From: an uncultured Mucispirillum sp.
GTDB taxonomy: Bacteria; Chrysiogenota; Deferribacteres; Deferribacterales; Mucispirillaceae
Reading direction: 5' to 3'
Length of the DNA: 64,000 bases
Assembly: GCA_944324465.1 (NCBI GenBank)
Contig: CALUWI010000013.1
Coordinates: 1-64,000, forward strand
This document shows, piece by piece, positions 40,002 through 48,810 of this stretch. The stretch's first letter is position 1, and the number at the start of each line of letters is the position of its first letter. The notes under the pieces were generated by a model, which saw nothing but the letters and a program-made list of their open reading frames with translations, was not told the origin of the DNA and did no database searches. The translations under genes were made by a program, and so were the position numbers.

Positions 40002-41975
40002 CTATTTTTTAGCTTTTAATTCAAATATTAAATCTCTTAATTTAGCAGCTGTTTCAAAGTCTAAATCATCACTTGCTTTATACATTTTCTTTTCAAGCAT
40101 TTCAATATCTTTATCTGTTTTACCGCTTAATTTTACATCAAAACTGTCTTTTACTTCAACAGTAAAATAATCTTTTTCATAAATTGACGACAAAATATCA
40201 CTAATTGCACTTTTTACTGTTTCAGGTGTTATTCCATGGGCTTCATTATATGCTTTCTGCTTTGCTCTGCGTCTTGCAGTTTCATCTATTGTCTGCTGCA
40301 TTGCTCCGCTTATTTTATCGCCGTAAAATATAGCTCTGCCCTCTGCATTTCTGGCAGCACGGCCTATTGTCTGAATAAGTGATTTTGTAGAGCGTAAAAA
40401 CCCTTCCTTATCAGCATCAAGTATAGCCACCAGCTTTACTTCTGGAATATCTAATCCTTCACGCAGCAGGTTAATGCCTACAAGTACATCAAATTCTCCA
40501 AGACGAAGTGACTTGATTATTTTTATCCTTTGCAGAGTATCTATTTCTGAATGCAGATATTCTACTTTTATGCCCATATCTTTATAATATCTTGTTAATT
40601 CTTCTGCCATTCTTTTAGTAAGGGTTGTAACAAGCACTCTGCCGCCCTCACCTGTTACTTTTAATATTTCTGCATACAAGTCATCTACCTGAGTTCTTGC
40701 AGGACGCACTTCTATTTCTGGGTCCATAAGTCCTGTAGGTCTGATAATTTGTTCAGCTATTACTCCGTGAGCCTGCTCTATTTCATATCTGTCTGGTGTG
40801 GCACTTACATATAAAACATTATTTACACGGCTGTCAAACTCATCAAACTTTAAAGGCCTGTTATCAAGAGCAACAGGCAGGCGGAAGCCGAAATCTACCA
40901 GTGTCATTTTTCTTGACCTATCTCCATTATACATACCACGCACCTGTGGTATTGTAATATGGCTTTCATCTATAATAACAAGTGCATCTTTTGGAAGGTA
41001 GCTTATTAATGTATAAGGTGTGGAGCCAGGTGCTCTGCCGTCAAAATATCTGGAATAGTTTTCTATTCCTGTGCAATAGCCTGTTTCTTTAAGCATTTCT
41101 ATATCAAACATAGTCCTTTGAGTAAGCCTTTGTTCTTCTAAAAGTTTATTTTGAGCTACAAATTCAGCACATCTTTCAAGCAAATCTTTTTTCATCTGCT
41201 CTATTACACTATCCATTGTAATGGCACTTGTTACATAGTGAGTGTTAGGATATACAGAAAGTTCTGTAAGTTCATTTATAGTTTTGCCTGTAATTGCATT
41301 AAATTCACTTATTCTGTCAAGTGTATCTCCAAAAAATTCCAGCCTGTATGCAGTTTCATCTTCATGGCTTGGAAAGATTTCAATAGTATCACCTTTTACT
41401 CTATATACTCCCCTGTGAAAGTCTATATCATTTCTTTCATACCTTACCTGCACAAGTTTCATTAATACATCATCAAAGTTATATTCTGCCCCTGCTTCAA
41501 AATGCTGTATCATAGTGGCATAAGTTTCAGGCGAACCAAGACCATATATGCAGGAAACAGATGCAACAATAATAACATCCCGCCTTTCTATTAATGAGCG
41601 GGTTGCTCTGTTTCTAAGTTTTTCAATTTCTTCATTAATTGCAGAATCTTTTTCGATATATGTATCACTTGATGGGATATATGCTTCCGGCTGATAATAG
41701 TCATAGTAACTGACAAAATATTCAACAGCATTATCTGGAAAAAATTTAAGGAATTCACCATAAAGCTGAGCAGCAAGAGTTTTGTTGTGGGCAATAATCA
41801 ATGTAGGTACCTGCAGCCTTTCTATAACATTTGCCATAGTAAATGTTTTACCTGAGCCTGTAACACCTAATAATACCTGACGCTTTGCTCCTGCCTTATA
41901 TGATGAAACAATCTGCTCTATAGCTTCTACCTGGTCCCCTGCTGGTTTATACTCTGATGATATTTTAAAGTCCAA
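40002..41975 (-). CDS. uvrB: Excinuclease ABC subunit B
   Basis: Damage-verifying helicase-like subunit of nucleotide excision repair. Walker [11 protein letters not shown] is near residue 38. The beta-hairpin region [20 protein letters not shown] is near 92-111, helicase motif DESH near 335, motif [11 protein letters not shown] near 535, and the C-terminal UvrC-binding UVR motif [12 protein letters not shown] near 640. The 657-residue length is normal. It lies immediately downstream of the accessory operon. Confidence 0.97.
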   Translation of the reverse strand: MDFKISSEYKPAGDQVEAIEQIVSSYKAGAKRQVLLGVTGSGKTFTMANVIERLQVPTLIIAHNKTLAAQLYGEFLKFFPDNAVEYFVSYYDYYQPEAYIPSSDTYIEKDSAINEEIEKLRNRATRSLIERRDVIIVASVSCIYGLGSPETYATMIQHFEAGAEYNFDDVLMKLVQVRYERNDIDFHRGVYRVKGDTIEIFPSHEDETAYRLEFFGDTLDRISEFNAITGKTINELTELSVYPNTHYVTSAITMDSVIEQMKKDLLERCAEFVAQNKLLEEQRLTQRTMFDIEMLKETGYCTGIENYSRYFDGRAPGSTPYTLISYLPKDALVIIDESHITIPQVRGMYNGDRSRKMTLVDFGFRLPVALDNRPLKFDEFDSRVNNVLYVSATPDRYEIEQAHGVIAEQIIRPTGLMDPEIEVRPARTQVDDLYAEILKVTGEGGRVLVTTLTKRMAEELTRYYKDMGIKVEYLHSEIDTLQRIKIIKSLRLGEFDVLVGINLLREGLDIPEVKLVAILDADKEGFLRSTKSLIQTIGRAARNAEGRAIFYGDKISGAMQQTIDETARRRAKQKAYNEAHGITPETVKSAISDILSSIYEKDYFTVEVKDSFDVKLSGKTDKDIEMLEKKMYKASDDLDFETAAKLRDLIFELKAKK

Positions 41976-42089
41976 TGCTGCCTCTATATTTTATACTACT
42001 CATATATAACATAATATATTTCTTATTAAAAGAATAAATATTATTTATAAAAAATATTTATATGATTATATATTGTTAATATTAAATAT

Positions 42090-43928
42090 TTATACTACAT
42101 CACTTCTTTTTATCAAATAATATGATAAAACATCTAGTATTGCTTGATTATGAGAGATAATATTAATATCTGTAAAATTATTTTTTTCTATAATCTTTTT
42201 TACACATTCTTTATCTTCTTCTTTAAGAGTACTGAATTTTTTCCACCACTCATCTGTTATTCCATTTTGTTCATAAAATAATCTATATATAATCAATGTT
42301 TCTGGCATATATAGTAATTTTTCATATTCATCTATTGTTCTACCGAATGCCTTATAAAAAAAAGAACTTCCTTTTCCCACTTTTCCTTTAGTCGAATTAA
42401 GTATTGCCTGAATTGCTCTTATAAATTTTCTATTCCAATGCTTTCCTAAATAATCCCTATTTTTGAAATATTTTTCATCTTGAATTGGATGATATTTCAT
42501 AGGAAAAGAATATATATTAGCATTCAATTCCTCGCAAAGTTTAACATTTAATTCCAATCGTTGATATAGTTCTATTGGAGTATCATTGTAATTATATAAA
42601 ATATAATTAGATAAATTCTTATGCCCAGCTCTTACAGCTGTTCTAACCGCATTTTCATATATATCTTTCATAGACCAACTATCAAATGCAATTCTAACTG
42701 GTTTTATAGGTATTTCAGATAATTTTATCATATTATTTTCTGTAATTAATCGTGCATCAATTCCTTGATTAAAATCAACAATTCTTTCTTTAGATTTCTT
42801 TTTCTTATAGTACATTTCAAAATATGGTCTTACTTCATTATGTATCTCTATAATATTTTCTTTTTTTGCAGTATCATATTTAAGTAAATTTTTATCATAT
42901 AACATATTATAAACTGTTTGAATAACTTCTGTTTTATATGATTTAAGTAATATATGATATAGTTTTACAATATATCTTATATATCCTTTATCATTGATAC
43001 CTAATTGTAGGTTTTTCATAGCTAATTCGTATTGATTTTCTTCAATAGATTTACTTCCTCTATAAAAACCTATTGATTTTATATCATCTATTATTTGATT
43101 AAAATTTTTAGATGCTAATATATTATTGTCTAGTAATAATAAATCTTTTTTATCACCATACATTACCATTGTATCTTTAATTGCTTCATTAATAGGTATA
43201 TATCCTATATATTCTGGCTCTAACTTAGGTACAGCACAAAAAGAACATTTATTAACACAACCTCGTGTCATATAACCATAAAAAGCATTACTTGCTGGAT
43301 ACTCATATTCTATTTCATGTAAAATAGAATAATCTAAAGGGAGCGTATCTACAATCAAGTCATTATCATCACCTAACATGCCAGGCTTATTTAATACAGA
43401 TATTATAGGCTTTATTCCTGTTTCTTCTTCTATCTTATCTGGTAGCAAAGATGCGGCAATTCCCCCGACTTTAACATTACAAATATCCTTACATAACAAC
43501 TTTGCAAAATTAATTGTTTCAATAGTTATTTTCCAATAAAAAGTAAATAATGTAGTAATACATATAATATCCCACTTTTTGTTATATTTAAAATAATCTT
43601 TATTATAAAAATACTTTCTATAATACTTTAATATGTCAACAATATCATCATTCAAAAAAATATCTTGACTGATATCATATTTGTCACCTGATTTTAAATA
43701 ATATATAATATTTGTTTTATATTTTTCCCACATTATTTCTTGGTTAATTTGATATAATTTTTTAATAATTTCTTCATATATATCATTTAAAACAAGTTCA
43801 TTTAAATTTCCTTTAAAAAAAGTAACCTTATCCCCTAACATTTTATAATAAGTAGATATTTTCATAAGTCCAATTGGTGGATACTTATTTTTATAATTTG
43901 GTTCTATCAACAATACATTTCTATTCAT
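42090..43928 (-). CDS. Radical SAM protein with B12-binding-like N-terminus (candidate defence component)
   Basis: A 612-residue cytosolic protein. The N-terminus (VLLIEPNYKNKYPPIGLMKISTY) is like the cobalamin-binding domain of B12-dependent radical SAM enzymes; the histidine that ligates B12 in classic members is not apparent. The iron-sulfur motif is CVNKCSFC, cysteines at 224, 228 and 231. The C-terminal half, with many Tyr, Lys and Glu, I cannot assign. It overlaps the GHKL ATPase gene by four bases (ATGA) and is the last of four co-directional genes. It is too long and too different to call a viperin. Substrate unknown; modification of DNA, RNA or a small molecule is speculation. Confidence 0.8.
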   Translation of the reverse strand: MNRNVLLIEPNYKNKYPPIGLMKISTYYKMLGDKVTFFKGNLNELVLNDIYEEIIKKLYQINQEIMWEKYKTNIIYYLKSGDKYDISQDIFLNDDIVDILKYYRKYFYNKDYFKYNKKWDIICITTLFTFYWKITIETINFAKLLCKDICNVKVGGIAASLLPDKIEEETGIKPIISVLNKPGMLGDDNDLIVDTLPLDYSILHEIEYEYPASNAFYGYMTRGCVNKCSFCAVPKLEPEYIGYIPINEAIKDTMVMYGDKKDLLLLDNNILASKNFNQIIDDIKSIGFYRGSKSIEENQYELAMKNLQLGINDKGYIRYIVKLYHILLKSYKTEVIQTVYNMLYDKNLLKYDTAKKENIIEIHNEVRPYFEMYYKKKKSKERIVDFNQGIDARLITENNMIKLSEIPIKPVRIAFDSWSMKDIYENAVRTAVRAGHKNLSNYILYNYNDTPIELYQRLELNVKLCEELNANIYSFPMKYHPIQDEKYFKNRDYLGKHWNRKFIRAIQAILNSTKGKVGKGSSFFYKAFGRTIDEYEKLLYMPETLIIYRLFYEQNGITDEWWKKFSTLKEEDKECVKKIIEKNNFTDINIISHNQAILDVLSYYLIKRSDVV

Positions 43929-45466
43929 TTTTGTAATTCTTCCATGATTATATCTATTATCTTTTCTGCTTCATTTTTTGGTAAATTCTTTTCAATAATT
44001 TCTAAAATTTTTGTTACTATTTTTCTTTCATTTCTAGTTAATTTTGATAATTTATTGGCTTTGTAATTCATCTTAGTTTTACTTGCATTTATATTTTGAG
44101 TTTTATTATCCACATCCTCTTCTAATTCATATTTTTTATCTATTGATTCAAATATTTTATTTATTACTTCATCATATGAATGCCTTTCTTTTAATTTTGT
44201 AATATCATTTTTTAGTTTAGGTAATTCTTCTTCTAATGTTTTTAACTTATTCAATGAATTATCTCTATCTTTTGAATGTAAAAAGCCTTCTTTTTCTTCC
44301 TTAGCTTTTATTTCTGATTGCTGTTTTAAATTATCTTCCACTCTCTTATTTGCACTTCTATAATCAGAAGCTAAGTTATATAGTTTATGTAATTTATCTT
44401 TAAATTTATTCATAAAGATTGTTTCAAATTGTTTACAAGACGTATTTTCAATAAAGTAGTCTCTTCTTGCATTTGGTATTAAATCATTACAAACTATATG
44501 TAACTCTCCTACATAATAAAAATTACCTCTGTCTTCTTTAAATAATTTATGCAGAGCATTGCTCTCCCCTATCTGAATATTTGCTTTTCTTAATCTTATT
44601 CCTCGCATTTTATTATTTTTTGTCAGTTGACCTTGAAAACTACATAAACCATACCAAAACCACCCATACAGAATATTATCTTTTTCAATTTTTTCAAATT
44701 GGATACCAGTTATCTTATCTATTTTATTATTATTTTTATTATATAAATCACTTTTATATTCTTTATATATATTTTCACCATTAACTTTTATTTGATATTC
44801 ATCTATTTTAAAATTTTCCTGCTTAGCATAATTATAAATTTCATATCTGTATATAAAAGTATTTTTATATTCTACAGGAGCTACTTCTTCTAAATATTCT
44901 CTTATTAACCCTACATTTAGTAAATCTGAATTTTCTTCATTGATATTTTCTAATATCACATAAAAATAATGTTTATCAATATCTTCCTCTTTTTCTTCTA
45001 TTTTAATTACTTGGTCTATTAAATCACCTGCTTCTATATGTACTGTATCATCATATAATAATTCTTTTAATTTTTCAGCATCCCATATCATAATAGATTT
45101 TCTATTTTCACCACTATATGAGCTTTCAAAAATAAATTTCTTACAAAATGCTAAACCAGCTAAACGTCCTATTCCTCTAAAACCTTTGTGTTCATTTCTG
45201 TCTTTTGTTGAATTTGCTACATCAGACAATAATTTTGTAAATTCATCTTTTGATATACCTGTTGCGTTATCTTTGATAACAATTTTTCTATTTTTTTCAT
45301 CAATTTCAATATCTATAAAGGCTTCATCTTTTTGTAACAAACCATCTCTAATTGCCTTATCTATTGCATCTGCTGAATTTTGAATATATTCTCTATAGAT
45401 GATTTTACTATCTTCATACATTCCTGTAGTTAAGTTTTCTAGTACATTTTTTCCTATTAAAGCCAT
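43925..45466 (-). CDS. GHKL/Hsp90-like ATPase with coiled coil (candidate defence component)
   Basis: A 513-residue protein whose first 200 residues are a GHKL ATP-binding domain. The N-box is REYIQNSADAID (Glu26, Asn30), the G1 box is DNATGIS at 66-72 and the G2 box is GFRGIGRLAG at 95-104. A second domain at about 220-360 resembles the middle region of Hsp90/MutL/MORC-like proteins. A lysine- and glutamate-rich coiled coil spans about 370-450. Such proteins usually act as ATP-gated dimers or clamps. The start has AGGTG upstream and lies 11 bases after the HerA-like stop. I know GHKL proteins from many bacterial conflict systems, but do not recognise this one. Confidence 0.82.
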   Translation of the reverse strand: MALIGKNVLENLTTGMYEDSKIIYREYIQNSADAIDKAIRDGLLQKDEAFIDIEIDEKNRKIVIKDNATGISKDEFTKLLSDVANSTKDRNEHKGFRGIGRLAGLAFCKKFIFESSYSGENRKSIMIWDAEKLKELLYDDTVHIEAGDLIDQVIKIEEKEEDIDKHYFYVILENINEENSDLLNVGLIREYLEEVAPVEYKNTFIYRYEIYNYAKQENFKIDEYQIKVNGENIYKEYKSDLYNKNNNKIDKITGIQFEKIEKDNILYGWFWYGLCSFQGQLTKNNKMRGIRLRKANIQIGESNALHKLFKEDRGNFYYVGELHIVCNDLIPNARRDYFIENTSCKQFETIFMNKFKDKLHKLYNLASDYRSANKRVEDNLKQQSEIKAKEEKEGFLHSKDRDNSLNKLKTLEEELPKLKNDITKLKERHSYDEVINKIFESIDKKYELEEDVDNKTQNINASKTKMNYKANKLSKLTRNERKIVTKILEIIEKNLPKNEAEKIIDIIMEELQK

Positions 45467-45477
45467 AGCACACCTAT

Positions 45478-47169
45478 CTATTTAGACTCTTTATATATTG
45501 GTTTTGGAAATTTTATTTTTAGCATTGTTCTAAATGCAGGATTATGAATAATATATTCACCTTGTTCTAAACGTGTCATAATATTTTTGTATACTTGTGG
45601 AATATATCTGTAATCTTTTTTCTCTATTTCTATTGCATTTGTTCTGCCATAAGCACTTGCAGAACTATTACCAGTTACTCTATCATGTATTGCACTTCTA
45701 AATTGTTCTGCTGCAAATAATATTATTCCTAAAGACCGTCCTCGTTCTGCAATATCTAATATTTGTCTTAAAATTGGAGAATTTTTTGGAATATCACTAG
45801 ATGCATACTTATTAAGTTCATCCATAAAAATAATAATTTTTGAAGGTGGATTACAGCCTTCATCTCCACCTAATTTTAGATTATAAATATAACGAATTAC
45901 ATTTCCAAATACAAAATTTTGCATATTTTCATCTAATCTTGCTATATCAATAACATATACATCATTAGGTTTTATTTCATTAATTTTATCTAGTAATTCT
46001 ATTTCATTACTATTCATTTTTACATCATCAAATATTTTTTTTCCATTAATATTACTTTTTATAATTCTTGCAAACTTTCTCCAACTTTGAACAGTTATCT
46101 CTTTTTTTGAATCTGCACTACCTGCTTGTTGTTTATTATCTATTTTTTTTATAAACTCTTCCCATGAATTTTCATGTTGAAAACTATGGTCTGTTGCAAT
46201 AAAGTTTAATATAGCATCCATAGTCTGATTTGAATCATCAATATTTGAAAACATTAAATCTAAATTTTCTTTATTATCTTGATTACAAGGGAATTTATAA
46301 TAAAACGCTTTTTTTTCATCCATTTGTTCTTGTAATATATTGTTTTTATTGGCATAAGTATTATTTTGATTTTTATCTGAGTATGGATAAAAATATTGAA
46401 CTTGTTTAAATGGAGTAGGGCTTAGTCCTAATTTTTTATATTCATCTACAATATCAGAATAACTTCCTACTCCTTTTGAAATTTTATCAGGTTCTTTATC
46501 AATTGATAATAAATCAGTTCCTTTTACGTTAAAAAGAATATAAGCAACATCATCTTTATTATCATCTTTTGCAGCCATCATTTTGTCTTGAAGAGCTTTA
46601 AGTAAAAACATTGCATAAGATGTTTTTGAAGCAAGTCCAGAAATACCTGAAATATTTAAGTGGGCACCTTCTGGACCAATTAAAAACCTTGTATCCATAG
46701 GAACTGGAATTCTTACAGGTGCACAATCATTCATACCCTGATACATATTCAAATAACCACAAACTAGACCATATTCACTATCTTCTTTCAAAAGTCCAAG
46801 TGCTCTTATTATTTCTTCTTTATTAGCTAATGATACCTTTGCATCATTTTGAAGAGGTAAATAAATATTTTCTGTATTATAAATTACTTTTCCATAAACA
46901 TAGTTCATTCCAACACGATAAGTATTACAACTACAATTAATATCTCCAAAATCACTTGATATAAAATTGCTTAAAAAACTTACACTATCAGTTATATGAG
47001 AGATTTCCTCTATAACACCATAAGATACACTATTATTTATATGTTCTATTTTTACAACATCAAAAGGATTTAATATTAAATCTTGTTTTGTCCAAAAATA
47101 AAAATTATCTATTGTTGTTGGTTTTGATTCTGTTGCAATAACTTTTCCAATTATTTTATCTTTTTGCAT
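45478..47169 (-). CDS. HerA-like DNA-translocating ATPase (candidate defence component)
   Basis: A 563-residue protein with the HerA layout: a beta-barrel HAS-type N-terminus (about 1-110) and a RecA-like ATPase core. The P-loop reads GISGLASKTS at 175-184, with Ser before the Lys-Thr where HerA usually has Gly. Walker B IIIFMDELNKY is at about 445-455, followed by a HerA-like AERGRSLGIILFAAEQF. A long insertion (about 230-400) separates the two. HerA forms hexamers that pump DNA to a nuclease partner, usually NurA, and a NurA-like gene lies directly upstream, with a 10-base gap. GGTGA precedes the ATG. Confidence 0.85.
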   Translation of the reverse strand: MQKDKIIGKVIATESKPTTIDNFYFWTKQDLILNPFDVVKIEHINNSVSYGVIEEISHITDSVSFLSNFISSDFGDINCSCNTYRVGMNYVYGKVIYNTENIYLPLQNDAKVSLANKEEIIRALGLLKEDSEYGLVCGYLNMYQGMNDCAPVRIPVPMDTRFLIGPEGAHLNISGISGLASKTSYAMFLLKALQDKMMAAKDDNKDDVAYILFNVKGTDLLSIDKEPDKISKGVGSYSDIVDEYKKLGLSPTPFKQVQYFYPYSDKNQNNTYANKNNILQEQMDEKKAFYYKFPCNQDNKENLDLMFSNIDDSNQTMDAILNFIATDHSFQHENSWEEFIKKIDNKQQAGSADSKKEITVQSWRKFARIIKSNINGKKIFDDVKMNSNEIELLDKINEIKPNDVYVIDIARLDENMQNFVFGNVIRYIYNLKLGGDEGCNPPSKIIIFMDELNKYASSDIPKNSPILRQILDIAERGRSLGIILFAAEQFRSAIHDRVTGNSSASAYGRTNAIEIEKKDYRYIPQVYKNIMTRLEQGEYIIHNPAFRTMLKIKFPKPIYKESK

Positions 47170-47179
47170 GATTTCACCA

Positions 47180-48301
47180 TTAAAATATATTTAAAAACAT
47201 TTGATTACTTAAATACTGGCTTTTAGCATACTGCTCTGTCATATATACAGGGTACAAATGATTAGCCCACCTTTTATCACTGCCATAACATACTGGGTTT
47301 CTCTCATTTATTATATTTGCACTTATTAGATCCACTTCTTTACTGTCTATACCATTTTTTTCTTCACTATCTGTCACTAATATTTTTTCAATTTTTAATA
47401 TTCCACTAAAAACATCATTTGTATATTTTATATCTCTTATTCTTATATACCATACTGCAAATGTAAGTTTTGTTTCTTTATCTTCATATCTACTAACAGG
47501 TGTTCTATGATATAATGGTAATTCTGCAATTAGTTTTGTTATTACGTTTCCTTTCTTATCTATACAGTTGGCAGGATTAAATGATTTTGATACACCAATT
47601 ACATATTTATATGCTTCTTTAAATTTATATAACTCGTCTTTACTCATATTCCTGTTTTTATATTCCAAAGAACCATCTTTTAACAAATATCTATTTTGTG
47701 ATAATAATCTATCATTCATTAATTCCTTAACCATATTTTGTTCTTCGTCCATCATACACATTTGTATTTTAGCAACTGCCTTATCTTCTAACTTTTCCTT
47801 CTCATCTGTTTTATATACTAGTATTTTTTCAAACTTAATATTACTACTTATTTTATTAATTTCTTTTATCAACCTATTGATTTCTAAATCCTTACTCCAT
47901 TCACTTAAACTTTTATTAGGTAAGGCTATTACATTTTGTTTTGTTAATTTAAAAGATTTTACAGTTCTATTTTCTCTTTTACAACAAGCAACACAAACTT
48001 GACCAGCTATAATAGGGAAAATTTCATTATTATAACTTATATCATCTATTTTAAATGTCCTTCTAGAGCCATCTAAAAAATAAACGAATATAGGTCTATC
48101 TTTATTCGATACTTCCTTTGAATATGATGTTAAATCAATATGATTATTTTTTATATCTGTTTCACCAATATATTTTAAATTATATTCAGCTAAATCATCA
48201 TATTGAATAGTTGATAATCCAATGTTTTCATGTTTATATCGATAAGAATTAAAACTTTTTCCACACGTTTCGTCTGCAATATAAGAAATAATTTTCCCCA
48301 T
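47180..48301 (-). CDS. NurA-like nuclease (candidate defence component)
   Basis: A 373-residue protein, first of the four-gene operon. Residues 71-80 read IFVYFLDGSR; an Asp-Gly-Ser at this place is the first metal-binding motif of NurA 5'-to-3' nucleases. The C-terminus NHLYPVYMTEQYAKSQ resembles the terminal NurA motif. The adjacent HerA-like gene strengthens the assignment, since HerA and NurA are classic partners. The middle part (about 120-290) is too divergent for me to place the other catalytic acids. The ATG at 48301 has GGGAG six bases upstream, so the in-frame ATG at 48346, inside the promoter, is rejected. Confidence 0.65.
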   Translation of the reverse strand: MGKIISYIADETCGKSFNSYRYKHENIGLSTIQYDDLAEYNLKYIGETDIKNNHIDLTSYSKEVSNKDRPIFVYFLDGSRRTFKIDDISYNNEIFPIIAGQVCVACCKRENRTVKSFKLTKQNVIALPNKSLSEWSKDLEINRLIKEINKISSNIKFEKILVYKTDEKEKLEDKAVAKIQMCMMDEEQNMVKELMNDRLLSQNRYLLKDGSLEYKNRNMSKDELYKFKEAYKYVIGVSKSFNPANCIDKKGNVITKLIAELPLYHRTPVSRYEDKETKLTFAVWYIRIRDIKYTNDVFSGILKIEKILVTDSEEKNGIDSKEVDLISANIINERNPVCYGSDKRWANHLYPVYMTEQYAKSQYLSNQMFLNIF

Positions 48302-48317
48302 AAAAATCTCCCAATAT

Positions 48318-48346
48318 ATTATAATAAATATATATATATTATGCAA
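48318..48346 (-). promoter_or_regulatory. Sigma-70 promoter of the HerA/NurA/GHKL/radical SAM operon
   Basis: On the minus strand TTGCAT (48341-48346), a 17-base spacer and a perfect TATAAT (48318-48323). The -10 box ends 16 bases before the ATG, so the 5' leader would be only about ten bases and contains the GGGAG Shine-Dalgarno. Confidence 0.7.
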
Positions 48347-48762
48347 TTATTTTTTTATTTTATTATTTTATTGTATCTTTACTATTTTGAAATAATTTAT
48401 ATAACTATCTAATAACATATAAACCATAAATAATTAAATATAAATTAGCCATTGAAAAAAATAATATTCTACATATGCTTACATTGTTAAAACTAGAACA
48501 TAATAATCTTCATTGGTATGTACTTATGATAGACACAGTAGGTTAGAGCAAGCCATGCTTAATATACAAATATTTATTAATAATTTTTGTAATTTAATTT
48601 TATTATAATTATCTTATTAAATATAAATAATTTATATTTTTATATAAAATAAATTACATAATTTAAATTTATAAATCAAAATTAATAGAATATTTTGCTT
48701 AAATACTAATTCATTATTAGATTTTATATAAAAATTTTAAAATAAAATCTATCTACTGAATA
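48347..48762. other. Intergenic region between rpoC and the accessory operon
   Basis: About 400 AT-rich bases. Most of it is featureless A and T. A patch at about 48473-48570 has ordinary base composition and on the plus strand contains a 23-codon reading frame (ATG at 48475, ending in MIDTVG) without a ribosome-binding site. It may be a remnant of an older gene. No repeats, tRNA or integrase were seen that would mark an element boundary. Confidence 0.45.
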
Positions 48763-48790
48763 ACAAAAAAAGGGAGCTTATGCTCCCCTT
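48763..48790 (-). terminator. Intrinsic terminator of rpoBC
   Basis: Stem GGGAGC/GCTCCC (48772-48777 with 48782-48787) with eight T residues following on the minus strand. It lies after rpoC. Confidence 0.88.
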
Positions 48791-48810
48791 TATGATAATT
48801 ATTTATTGTA

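Noticed and set aside
42090-43928. Prokaryotic viperin
   Set aside because: The protein is about twice viperin length, has a cobalamin-domain-like N-terminus and lacks the viperin surroundings; only the general radical SAM motif is shared.
48475-48546. Short plus-strand frame in the gap between rpoC and the accessory operon
   Set aside because: Twenty-three codons, no ribosome-binding site and no recognisable motif; possibly a remnant, but not supportable as a gene.
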